A program made the position numbers and the translations under genes. DNA of 64,000 nt from Morchella semilibera (lineage: Eukaryota; Ascomycota; Pezizomycetes; Pezizales; Morchellaceae). The notes beneath the pieces are model-generated. The model was not told the DNA's origin, ran no database searches, and saw nothing but the letters and a program-made list of their open reading frames with translations. Of the stretch, positions 33,331-44,314 are shown one piece after another. Every line of letters starts with the position of its first letter. Positions within the stretch are counted from its first letter, which is position 1. The stretch lies in NCBI GenBank assembly GCA_009192285.1, contig CM018608.1:824201-888200 (forward strand), in the 5' to 3' direction.

Positions 33331-34988
33331 TCTCTTATTGGCTAAATCGTTGTAAGTCTTTGCCTAAAACAGCTAGAATTTCTGTCCAACCTGTCCGACT
33401 TTCTGTTCAATTGGCGTAGCTAAAACTCTCTATTGCTGATACGACACGGTGCTTGCCGGTATCTGTGAAGCAGGATCTCAAATTTACATATACGCTTACA
33501 AAGAGCCTGCGGTCTAGAAGCAATAATTTACAGAGTCCTCGACTTGATTTGTGGCCTTTGCGTTCTTGGCTGAAGATGCATTGCTAGCTGTCTATTGTGA
33601 CGAATCAAATACAATGTGACACAACTGGTGACCTTTTTTTTCTTTCTTTTTTCATCGTGGTTTCGTTGCGGTATTACGGTATAGAGAAGAGATATAATGC
33701 ATTTAGGGAGAGACCAGATACCAGAAGGTTTTAAGCTGACTGTATTTTTTCCTAGAATCTCTAGAGGTCTATTTTTCTCGCAGAATCGTCCCGGTTAAGC
33801 CGGATGTATTTCTACAAAAACAAGGGAGCTAAATTATAAAATCATACCATTTGAAGATTTTATGATGGTGGTAGCGATATTTATTAAACAAGCAGGTAAT
33901 CAGCAAAATACCTGGCTTGTATGTAAAGATCATCCTCTGAGTATCGGTCAGCGTCATTTTCTCGTCAACCAAGCTTCTGATCTGCAGAACTTATCGAACG
34001 GTAGTCCGATCATTGACCCTCTAGTTGATTTATAATGCGGTTTTCGGAAAAATCCCCGAGTCCATGAGTTTCTTTAGTACATCCCTAGTACCTGCATTAA
34101 CTCCTGCTACTTTACCTCTCTCTGTGATTATTTTTTTGTATTAGTTACCCGGATGAAGTCGGTATACCGGATAAATTACGTTAATTTTCAATACCGATCG
34201 ATTTGATTGATTACTTTGGTACGAGGGGGCACAACTCGATGGTCAAGTTTACACATAACCATCTATCTCATCGTGGGGAGTCCCGTGCAGGAACGGCAAG
34301 AAAGAGCGAGGTAGGAGGGAGGGATGGGGGTCCCCGGGGGGGGGGGGGCGGTGTGTGGAGGGAAGGTATGTTGTACCCCACACTATCCCCCATTTGATCA
34401 CCATTCGGACCATTCCCGCTTCCGCGCGTCACCGTAGAACGTGGTTCAGTGTTGTGTCAGTTAGTTCCTTTTGCTCTTCCGTGGGGGGGAGGGGGGGAGG
34501 AGTAGGATATGAAGAGAAAGGATGTTCATTTAACGTTCGGATTTCTTTGTTCTTTGTGAATTTCATCTGGATTTCCATCAGAAACAAGAGCAAAGAGAGA
34601 AGCCATTTTAGAGGTGTAGTGGGTTTGGTTGGTTGGTTGGTTGAATTTGGGTGGGTGGTTAGGCCATTAGGGTGTCTGCCCTCTGCCCCTTTGCCCTGCT
34701 TTAGAGCGCATGTAGTTGTCTGCCTGCCGTGCGAGTTTCATCCGCGCCTTTTTCTTTTTTTTTTATCTCCGCACAGCGGTCAGCAAGTTAAGCCTATGTA
34801 AAGTGTGCTGCAGCACCAGGATCCCCACTAAAGAGTTGGGGTGCGTACTTGTTCACTTCCAATCATTCATTACTCAGCGTTCATCCTTTAACCAAATCAA
34901 CGTCTGTCAACAGTCATCTACCTGTCCAATACAATACAGTTCAGTGACCTCAAACGAAGACGACCACAAAGAGGAAAAGGAAGAAAAA

Positions 34989-36083
34989 ATGTCGAGTAGC
35001 TACACTCCAGGCGGGCGCCATATCTTTGACTATCTAAACGTCGTACCGCGGGACGACAATACCTTTGACAACTTCGACCCCAATGATCTTGCGCAGTTCA
35101 CTGAGGCCAAGTTCTTTGATTTTGACATGGGACAGCCCACTGAAGACCTCGTCGAAGCTGACCCCAAAAAGGAGAACGGGAGTGCTGCTGTTACTACTGC
35201 TTCTGCCGGGGGAGATATCGAACTGAAAGGAGTGAATATGGACTTCTATGGTACGTAGAGTTCATGTCAAGTTCGTGGAGGAGGGGTTGTTCAAAGTTGT
35301 TGCTACTGTGGTCGTTGTACGAGAAACCCCGCGGGTGTCTATCCTTTCGCCCCACCTTTTTTTTTGGACGACACCCAGTGCCAGTAGATACTGAAACTTG
35401 TTAGAAGCTTGTCAAAATTTTTCTTTTTTCTTTTTCTTTTCTCTCTTTTCTGTTTTTTTCACCTGGGGATATTGGTAGTCAGGATCGTTCATGAAAGCTA
35501 ATTACCGGTTCCAATTGTTTTAGCGGATTTCGATAACTTTGATTTCCACAGCCTTAATGAAGGCATAGTGGACCCATTACACCAGCAGATCCAGGGAGTT
35601 CCCCTTTCGCTCCCTACTCCCTCTGTCGTTGCCGCTGCCGTTGCCGCTACCGTTGCTGCCCCGCCCCATCCTGCCACCTCCAGTGCTGGTACCCCATCCA
35701 CTTCGGCCTCCTCACCCTCCACACCCCGTCCCGCAAAGCGAAAATCCTCCAGCGAGCCAGACAGTCTGGAGGAAGCCTCCCGCCTTGCGGCTGATGAGGA
35801 TAAGCGCCGCCGCAACACGGCAGCATCCGCAAGGTTCCGGGTTAAAAAGAAGCAGCGGGAACAGGCCCTCGAGCGTACCGCCAAGGAGATGACGGACAAA
35901 TGCTTGCTCCTGGAGCAGCGCATAAATCGTCTGGAAATGGAAAATAAGTGGCTCAAGAGCCTAATTGTCGAAAAAAATAACGCGCCGGGAGAGGACGATC
36001 CCAGCGTGCTTTTTGCGGCCAAGTACTCGTCAGCAGCCGTTACAAGCACTGACGAGTGCAAGGATGGCGTGGGGACTGCTTAG
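34989..36083 (+). CDS. bZIP transcription factor, CYS-3/MetR-like sulfur regulator
   Basis: Probable activator of sulfur-acquisition genes. Exons 34989-35250 and 35524-36083 (intron 35251-35523, 273 nt, GTACGT...TAG, long for this window) encode 273 residues. The basic region at about 180-200, DEDKRRRNTAASARFRVKKK, and the leucine zipper to about 237 (LLLEQRINRLEMENKWLKSL) are nearly the signature of the CYS-3/MetR group. The N-terminus is acidic with FDNFD-type patches, followed by a Pro/Ser/Thr/Ala-rich stretch, as expected of activation regions. An in-frame upstream ATG at 34716 would add 91 residues of leader-like sequence; the start at 34989 after a purine-rich AAGAAAAA context is preferred. 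Target genes cannot be inferred here. Confidence 0.85.
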
Positions 36084-37359
36084 AATCGAGAAGTTTCTTT
36101 TGTTTCCCTTATTTTCTTTTTTTTTTTTTTTTTTGTTGGTAAAAGGTGGGTGTGATTGATGACTTGGAGTTTATGTGGTGGCTGTATTGATTTTTTTTTC
36201 TTTCCCCTTTCCACTCGCTCTCTCCCACTTCTTTTCTTTTTCTTTTATCGAATTTTTTCTTCCCCAGACGCATTTTTTTTTAAACGAGTTATATTGTATG
36301 ATGGAAGTACAGGGAGGAGGAAGGTGTGGCTGGCGTGTGTGCTGGCGAGCACTCCTGTGAGTGGATAGGGAATGTCTTTATGTAATGCTCGAAAGAGTTG
36401 GTTATTCTTGTATGTGCAAAGAAAGAATAAATGGGATTAAAGAAGCGATATATTTTTTTTAATAAGGAGGAGGATGAGGGGAGGGGGGAAAATTGATGGA
36501 ACCAAAGAGAGAGAGTGAGGGGTTCCAAGGTGACTTTGTATTGCTGGAATTCGAAGTCGACATCGGGGGTAGAAAAGACGCAAGATGGCATAACACGGTA
36601 CTCAGGATTACGCCCCTCATACTCTATTCAACCTACCTATGTATCTGTGATGTCGCGATTAGTGCAGCTACTTACAAATGCCCCATGGCCCCACTGCATG
36701 AGAATTTCCCCGACATACCCTCTGGAGTATGGATATCCGTGATATGCTGCTTTCTTTTTCATTTTTTTTTTTCATTTTCTTTTATTTTCATTCCTTCCAG
36801 TGGCTTGCCTGACCGGAACGGTAATATGTTTGCCCCGTAAAGGGTGGGAACAGAAGGAGGTCTTAGCGGACAGTTAAAACCATGGGAGTCTGCTGCTGCC
36901 TGCCACCGTAAAGCTTATTTGCACGACAACTGAAACTGTCTATTTAGTAGGTACATGTGTATGTATTAGAGTAGGATAATGGAATAATAGACTTGTAGTA
37001 AAGGTGATGACCATCTGTAATACTCTACCAGACCGATTTAAACATGCGCGGGGTAAATTAACAGAATTGGGAAGTGAAGGGGTTAAGGAAAGGTTACTTT
37101 TTTTACAGCTCTCTCTGAAGCTCCCCGTCGCGCTAGTCCCGTTCGGCCAATGTCAGTGATATCACCGCAACTACTACTCAAGTCCTGGTACAAAATCTCT
37201 CAGGACTTAATTAACGCGCGGGTACATGCAATTAATTAAGCGGCCCGCCAACCCTGTTAGTGAACCTTCTCCACCCTCTCTACCCAACCCCAATCCCTGA
37301 CCGTTGAAAGAAAGAAAGAAAGAAAAAACATTTCCTCCGCGATAGATACGACGGCGAAA
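36084..37359. other. Spacer between the bZIP and zf-HIT genes
   Basis: 1.3 kb with T homopolymers just after the bZIP stop (36118-36135, 36188-36200) and further pyrimidine runs near 36750-36790. The open frames there reflect these tracts and are not called. The start of the next gene is preceded by an AAAG-repeat tract near 37308-37328. Confidence 0.5.
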
Positions 37360-38711
37360 ATGTCCACCGCCTCACCATCCCCACCATCCCCGACCCCAAT
37401 CACACCAACAACAGACACTGCCCTCCTATCAGAACTCTGTCCCTTCTGCAATGCCGCTCCCCCGAAATACCGTTGTCCCGCCTGCGATGCCCGTACCTGC
37501 TCCCTCGCCTGTTCGAAGCGCCACAAGACCTATAAACAGTGCAGCGGTATGCGCGACCCCACGGCATATCTTAGGCGGTCGGCGCTCACGACGCCCACGG
37601 CGCTCAACCGTGACTTCAACTTCCTTGCGGGGGTCGAGAGGGCCGTCTTGCGTGCTGATGCTGATGGGGAGGAGGAGAATAGGGAAAAGGCGAATAGGCA
37701 GGCCATGCAGAGTAGACAAGCTTTTATAGAAAGGAGTGGAGTTGTGGTGAGGAACGCGCCGAGGGGCATGAAGAGGGCAATGGAAAATAAGACGGATGTT
37801 GTCAGGTATGCGGATATGTCGCCATTTCTGCAGGGTGTTGGGTGCTGTGCTGACAGTGGATGGTGGGGACAGGACAAAGAAGCAGAGGGTGTTGTGCTGG
37901 ACGGTGGAGTGGATTATCTGCGATGAGGGTAATAGGAGGATCCTAGATGATAGGTACATGGCACCTGCCTCCCACTACTACTACCACACCTTTACTGTAC
38001 TTCTTCCATATTAACGTATCGGGTGGGGGGCCCTCTTGTAGAGTCACGGAAACATCGCAGCTCTTCCACGCCTTCTTCCACCCAAACAATGCCGAGTCCC
38101 GCAAGAAATCGAAGCCAGAAATGGCAAGAACGCGCTTTTACCTCCGGAAAGTTGGGACGCCGGCCAATAAGCCCACGCTAATACGGCTGAACCCTATGGC
38201 ACCGCTGGGGGTCTGTCTGAGGGGGCGGACGGTGGAGGAATACCCGACAGTTTATGTAACGGGGCAGGACGGCCCCCCGCAGGGGTGGGAAATAGATGCC
38301 AGTATCGCGGCGGATGCGGGTGGGAAGCTAGGGGTGCTGGAAGAAAGTGGAGAGGTGAACCTGGGCGCCCTGGAGAAAATAATTGCGGGAAATATAAAAG
38401 ATACTTTGATGGTAGAATCGGACGTTAAAGAGGCGCCAGAAGATCATGTGGAAGAAGCACCGGAAGGGGACGGGTCGATAGTAGAAGAGCCGGAAGTGCA
38501 TGAGGAAAGGGCCCAGGGAGGGGAGCCACTAGTGAAACCAGGGGACCCCAATGCAGAGGCTGCTGAAGAGGGGCCAACGAAGGACTCAAAGGTGGAATGT
38601 CAGCAGGCAGAAGCATCCATCGGTACCAAGGCGGGGGCAAACCCGGAAGCGGGTTCTAGTGATGATACTCAGGCGGTAGAAACAGATATACAGTCTGCTG
38701 TGGAGCTGTAA
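37360..38711 (+). CDS. BCD1: zf-HIT protein, BCD1-like box C/D snoRNP assembly factor
   Basis: BCD1 is needed for box C/D snoRNA stability. The HIT zinc finger occupies residues 27-61 with all ligands visible: C27, C30, C39, C42, C47, C51, H55 and C61 (CPFC…CPAC…C…CSKRH…C). Downstream the BCD1 core QRVLCWTVEWI is followed, after an intron at 37954-38041, by SQLFHAFFHPNN and YLRKVGTPANKPTLIRLNP. The last ~150 residues are acidic and low-complexity. The upstream part and the WTVEW part are in different frames. They join if 37806-37833 is removed: 28 nt, GTATGC…CTGCAG, exact splice ends but far below the usual intron size. A one-base error nearby is the alternative. Supported exons: 37360-37805, 37834-37953, 38042-38711. 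Confidence 0.82.
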
Positions 38712-39137
38712 AATTGGCGCTGTAAAGTATTTCCCCTTCAAATAGAACTGTATTATATCTTTTGTACAATAGCTAGTCGAGATTTTACAATGTAATTTTG
38801 CCTACTTAGAAGCTGGTCGGGTAGGTTATGGTCCGGCATTTCGAGCGTTGTAAGAAGATAAATACATACACCGAGTCTTACCACTCGGATTTGATCAACG
38901 TTGTAGTATTCTGGCTGCTTTTAATTTGATAACGAGTAGAATTGGATTGTCGCCCTGGGGCGTTGCAGATAAATATTAGGATTGCGGGAGGTCTATGGCG
39001 ATGGTGTGAATCTCTTTTGCGGCATCGGGATGTCAAGTGCCCCATCACCACACCTATCGGGGTATTATACTGGCGTGGCACCGTCTACTCAAATACCGTT
39101 TCTGGATAGATAACATCTGGGGCTGTTGGGCTGGCAC

Positions 39138-39235
39138 AGCCCGGACAACAATATAGGGCCCGGACAACAATAGGGCCCAGCCAGCAATAGGGCCCGGGAA
39201 GTGGTATATAGGGCCCGGCAAACAATAGGGCCACC
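39138..39235. repeat. Imperfect tandem array of GGGCCCGG-CAACAATA units
   Basis: Five or so units of roughly 18-24 bp, each containing CAATAGGGCCC or ATATAGGGCCC followed by GG and ACAACAA or a variant. Degenerate, non-coding, and compositionally like the wider GGCCC-rich region. Confidence 0.6.
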
Positions 39236-41189
39236 TGGGTTATCGGGGTTTCTTCTAGTGAGTGGGGATATCCACTTTCGAACCTTTCCTAACCCTAGCA
39301 GAAATCGTTAATGACTAGTGCGTCATTAGCCCTTCGAAGTATTTATATACGACAGACATTTAAACACCCGGCACCGCACCCGGTTATGAGCTAGCTCCAG
39401 GGCGAGGGGGGCGGTCCGCCGGGGCCGGTTATAGGAATGAAGGTTTTGTTCCGGAGGGGCACTGTATATATACCGATACTACATGTAGCTCCTGGATTCC
39501 CTGAGCCTATGTCATACCGACTGGTGGGGTGGTAGGAGTGTTGAAGGGCCCGGGTTGATTGCTCTCTATCCCAGCTATAGGGGATATGAAAGGCTTTTTA
39601 TATATCGCAATATCTGGTCCCCATTATATCTGACATGCCGCGTCCGTCTGATATCTAGTAAACCGTATCCTCTCATTTCGTGCTGTCTAGAGGTGTAAGT
39701 GCCGTTGACTACAACTGTATGCTTCGCCGGAAGCCCGGGGGTCAACAGGGAGGGCGACTTAGTAGCGAGTGATTCACCGTGATTCACCCACCTGGGCCAC
39801 CCCCCCCCCCCCATAGACCGAAAAACCGCCAAACTCCTGAGCAGCAAGCTGAGGGTTGAGGCTGTCTTTTATGCTTCTTTTGCACCCGTCCACAGCCTCT
39901 TGACCATGTTCGGGAGGTGTCTCGGACCACCACGGTTAAGTAAACCCGGGCAACAGCCGGTTTTGGCCCGGGCCTTTAACTCATTCCGTGGGCCTATGTA
40001 TTGGGTATGTATATTTGCCTTGAAGCCTGAAGATTTGGCATATAAAACATAAATGAGGCCGCCGGGCTCTAACTGTTGCTTTCATGGGCTGGGCGAGGCC
40101 CTACTTAAATTTAGCCCGAGTCGGCCCAAGTCACCCCCTGGGATCGAGACCGGCCCAGCCCATGTAAATTTGGCTTGGGCCCGCCGTTCTGTGGGCTGGC
40201 CCAAGTCGCCTAGCCCTTAGGGAATTTTATCACGACTGGGCTATAGAGAAGGCTTCACGACGGGCCCGCCGTTATTTGGTTCAACCCGGGTCGGGCTAGG
40301 TCCCCACACCCCACACCCACAATACCGCCGGGCCGGGCCCATCCAAATAATTTAACCGGGTACTTTTTCATGGTCTGAGTGATGGTATATGAAAAAGAAA
40401 GCTTTTATGCCAGTTCAAGTGAGCGCTGTGATTGGCAGCCTGGATGATATGGAGACTTGGGTCCGGCTCTGGTAAAAGCAAAATAGGCTAGGTAATTGGG
40501 TCAGGTCCCTGCTTTGTTTTAGTGGGTTGGGCCAGGTCGAGCGCTTTTTGTGGCCCAGGTATACCCATTGTGAGACCTGCTACAGAGACGAAGTTGTCTC
40601 CGGTAGCTAAAAGACTCCGCGAGCGCCTGTACGTTCGTTTGACCAGTTCGAGGGTCTGTAGGGGTCCTGGGGATATCTCATATGCACCCTAGGGACACAG
40701 TTGGTTCTCCTCATAACTCACGCCCCAGCTACGGTTCCTACAGCCTGCCACAATCTAAAATCGTCTCTCAAGTAACAGAAATCGCATCCTCCCCCAGTAT
40801 ATCGGGCTAGCTTCTCTTGAGCCGGCTGCTAATAGGGTTGATTTGGTCGGTACCTGGCCCGTTAGTGGGACGTTCTTTCGGTAGATACGTTCTCCTTCAA
40901 AAGTACCTTTAAAGTATGTACTATATGTACATGTAGCCGGTGGAATGCTGGCAAGGTCTCCAATGGGGCTTAGGTCCCAGAGGACCCAATGGTATATTAT
41001 GCTCTTTCTATGACTGGGAACACCTAGATATGGAGATCAGGTCAGGACAAAACATGACATGATTTTCAACATTCAGGCTAAAAACACCGATTCCTCGTGG
41101 GCCCAAAGAGAGCCCAAATAGCCCGGGCCCCGACTCCCAGAGGCCCGGCCCGACCCATATTATCTATCACAAGGCCCGGCCCAAATAAC

Positions 41190-41240
41190 CCGAGTGAGCC
41201 CGGGCTTCACGGTTTGGGCCATGGCCCGTTGGCATCCCTG
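41190..41240. mobile_element. hAT-like terminal sequence (fragment)
   Basis: The right edge of the GGCCC-rich block reads, on the minus strand, CCAGGGATGCCAACGGGCC followed by further GGCCC words. CAGGG plus a GGGCC-rich subterminal region resembles the ends of non-autonomous hAT elements. A related start, CAGGGCTTCCAATGGGCC, occurs at about 54864. I could not find the matching left end or an 8-bp target duplication. Confidence 0.35.
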
Positions 41241-42362
41241 GACCGTGCTGCAGGACGGGGGTCCCGTGCATGTAGTAGAAATCTTATCCGAAAGTCAGTG
41301 TGCATACCGTCAAGCAGCGTCTAGCTATTTGTTAACTGCAGGCGGAGTTGGGTATGAGGAGGGTGCTCTTTGTGGTAGTCTCGGCCTGACAGAGGCCTGG
41401 GGGAGTACGAAGCTAGATGCCTTTGTACAGATCTGGTAGTGCCCCCCCTCGAGAGTTCATGAGCTATGGTGAGTTAGGTTTATCACTCTCGACCGATAAA
41501 AGTGGCGGAAACTATTAGATTAGACTGTCCCAATAGACAGGCTACCTGATTATTAGAGCTGTCCTCCTCCGGGCCCGTCGGTTCACTTTGCGGCGGATGC
41601 TCGGGCATTTATGAACCTTAACCCGGCACTATTGGTTTTACAACCCCTTCATCCCCAAAATCTACTATTTAATATGGGTACCGTACCGAATCCAAGGTTC
41701 GGCAGGTTAATGGGTGTATATGCTTCCTCGTTTACCGGTCTTTGAAGCCGATGAGGAGTTACTTATAGGGATGCAGTTTTCACTATAGAAACTACTCACG
41801 CGTCTTTGAACCCCCCAAAAGACACAGAACCCTGAACATGCACGAGTAGATACTTGAGATAAAGGGGAACGAGGTCGTTGACCGTTCCAACAGCGCCCGC
41901 CCCAGACGTTGCGTCATAGAATGTCACTCAGCGAAACAACAGTCACAACGCCAAGACGCTAGCCCACACACAATCATGACCCTTGCCTACACATTTTGAC
42001 AACAGCAACGACATACAAAATTCTTGGACAACCTCACGCCCAACGCCCCGACCACGACTCTAGACTAAATCACCCCCCCTGTAAAGGTATTTTGGCCGAT
42101 TTTCTTTTTGTTGCGATGCTGCTCTCGGATCTGGAGAATTGGAAGGTTATGGGGAAGTGCTGTTGGTGGGGATTTTTGGAGTTGAGGGAATCTGGGAATT
42201 GAAGACTCCCCAGACCCGGGATTCAAAGACCTCGAGATACCTTAAGCATCCCCCATACGCTCCTCTTCTCCGGGTCTTGCTGTTGGCAGTTTTTTTGATT
42301 TGTTTTATAGGGATCATTGGCTAACATTGAACCTTACCATAGTTTCCTAAAAACCAGTAAAG

Positions 42363-43271
42363 ATGGGTATTTCTCGTGACTCCCGCCACAAGCGCTCCGC
42401 TACCGGTGCCAAGCGTGCCCCATACCGCAAGAAGCGTGCCTTCGAACTCGGTCGCCAGTCCGCCAACACTCGTATCGGAAACACTAAGCGTGAGTAGTCT
42501 CCATGACTTCCACGGTAAACCCTTCTATCCAACATCTCTGGCTGCCTCGATAGGACTCTAGCAGTTCTCTCAGGCGCCGAGATAGAAGGAGGCCCCATCG
42601 CTGTCTCTTATAAAGAAAGCGTTGGGAGCTATACATCCACCGTCAAAGGATGTGGGGGATTAATGCCCCAGAGAACATGAGTACTGAGGCGAAAATATAG
42701 GTATCCACATTGTCCGCACCCGTGGAGGAAACCGCAAGTTCCGTGCCCTCCGTCTGGACTCTGGAAACTTCTCGTGGGGTTCAGAGGGCATCAGCAAGAA
42801 GACCCGTGTCATTGCTGTCGCATTCCACCCTTCCAACAACGAGCTGGTCCGTACCAACACCTTGACCAAGTCTGCCATCGTCCAGATCGATGCTGCTCCT
42901 TTCCGCCAATGGTAAATCTTGAGCCTATTTAAAAGCAATTTTGTCAATATATTCTAACACTTATCAGGTACGAGGCCCACTACGGCCAGCCTCTCGGAAA
43001 GAAGCGTGGACCCAAGGCCGCCGCCGCCGCCGCCGCCGCCGCTGCCCCCGAGGAGGCCAAGGAGGAGAAGACCAAGTCCAAGGCTGTCCAGCGCAAGATC
43101 GCTGCTCGCCAGGCCACCGCCAAGGTTGAGGGTCCTCTTGAGTCTCAGTTCGCCGCCGGTCGTGTCCTCGCCTGCGTCTCTTCCCGCCCGGGACAGAGCG
43201 GACGTGTGGATGGATACATCTTGGAGGGTGAGGAGTTGAGCTTCTACCAGAAGCTCATCCACAAGAAATAG
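42363..43271 (+). CDS. RPS8: 40S ribosomal protein eS8
   Basis: Structural protein of the small ribosomal subunit. Exons 42363-42489, 42701-42911 and 42968-43271 encode 213 residues. The introns (211 and 56 nt) are GT-AG with matching phases. The start [20 protein letters not shown] and [20 protein letters not shown] are diagnostic of eS8; the end is [11 protein letters not shown]. Residues about 138-147 are a run of alanines encoded by GCC repeats, followed by a Lys/Glu-rich stretch. This lies in the variable eukaryote-specific insertion, so it is probably tolerated. The 211-nt first intron early in the gene fits the usual pattern of fungal ribosomal-protein genes. Confidence 0.96.
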
Positions 43272-44314
43272 TTAACAATAAAAAAAATCTTGTGAAGCTA
43301 GGGGCACTGGGTAAACCCCCAAATACAATTAAAAAAAGTTCTTTTGTTGGGTTAATATGTGATTCTTTATCGTAGTCAATGGCGTTTCTTGGTGTGTTTT
43401 ACAGGAAATGGCCCTTTTTTTTCCTTTGCTGTGGATTGTAGTTTAGCTAGATCCAAATGAATGGTCCATTTATCCGCGTCCTCCTCGCTCCTGAAATGTG
43501 GATAAATTCTGAATGCCCCATGTACTACCCTACTATTGTATGTATGCAGTAGGTACTTGAACCGCAAACGTTATCTCACCAGTAGACAACTTAAGTATCA
43601 CAAAACTCCGAGAAGCGGACAACTTTCCGGCCGGCCCTCACAGTCAGCTGGCACTCACAGTCAACCGCTATTCCGTCCCGGTTGACTGGGGATATGGTTA
43701 GCTGAGAATACGAAGATCCACACCCAACCCTAGAAGACACGCTCAGAAGGAGATATGTAGTAATAGTAGAGTTAGTCCACACCCGTGCGTGGCTGGGAAA
43801 CCTCTCCTCCGCACCCAACCGCATGACGAATGGTGACTTCTTTGCTCCCCTAAACCTTGGAAGACCAGACAATTGGTCAAGTTGACCCAATTTGCACTGT
43901 CGGTTGACGGTTTAGCTACAAGCCCTGAATACATGTATGTACAGATGGAGACACAAATGTAACTCATACTTAGTCTCGTTCCCAGACCCCAGCGGTATAT
44001 TTTAGGTTGTATGGTTTCAATACTGTGATGAACCTATATTAAACCACCACCACCACTAACATCACCGTATGGGCTGGGAACGAGACTAACTCATACTAGT
44101 AAATACTACAGGACTACATGTATTATTATAACCTACAGTTATCCGCAGGACTTACGCGCCGAGTGCATAGAGTGAGTACATGTGAGTGCATATGAGATGG
44201 GCCGCCAGATTAGGTGCCAACCCGACAGGGGGTTGTGGATCCTCACGCGTAGAGTACTTTTATTCCAACACAGAACTGTCGCCCCCCCGGCCCTGCAACA
44301 GGCAACAGTAATGA
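43272..44314. other. Spacer between RPS8 and the SNF2 gene
   Basis: About 1 kb without a recognised gene. Contains the TA-flanked inverted-repeat element at 43973-44086 and two TACATGTA copies (about 43931 and 44114). Confidence 0.5.
43973..44086. mobile_element. Short TA-flanked MITE, 114 bp
   Basis: Ends GTCTCGTTCCCAG and CTGGGAACGAGAC are perfect inverted 13-mers, and TA flanks both sides (43971-43972 and 44087-44088). No coding capacity. The perfect ends suggest a recent insertion. Confidence 0.7.

Larger units (their letters stand above)
27570..34988. other. 7.4-kb region without a recognisable gene
   Basis: The longest gene-free stretch here. Open frames (for example at 27744, 28797, 30692 and 34355) are short, often low-complexity and match no family I know. 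It contains TA-flanked inverted-repeat elements at 29041-29162 and 31614-31716, short tandem repeats at 33021-33050 and 33271-33330, a hairpin-rich segment at 32025-32440, and about four TACATGTA copies. The last kilobase, GT-rich around 34320-34680, is probably promoter and leader of the bZIP gene. Confidence 0.55.
38712..42362. other. GGCCC-rich repeat region
   Basis: 3.65 kb without a convincing gene. From about 39120 to 41240 the words GGGCCCGG, GGCCCAG and GCCCGGGC recur dozens of times in both orientations. A short imperfect tandem array lies at 39138-39230 (ACAATAGGGCCCGG-like units). The right side, about 41880-42360, is the promoter of the ribosomal protein gene. Confidence 0.6.

Noticed and set aside
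36156-36840. Phe/Leu/Ser-rich frames after the bZIP gene
   Set aside because: They are products of T- and CT-homopolymer tracts in the 3' flank, not protein-like sequence.
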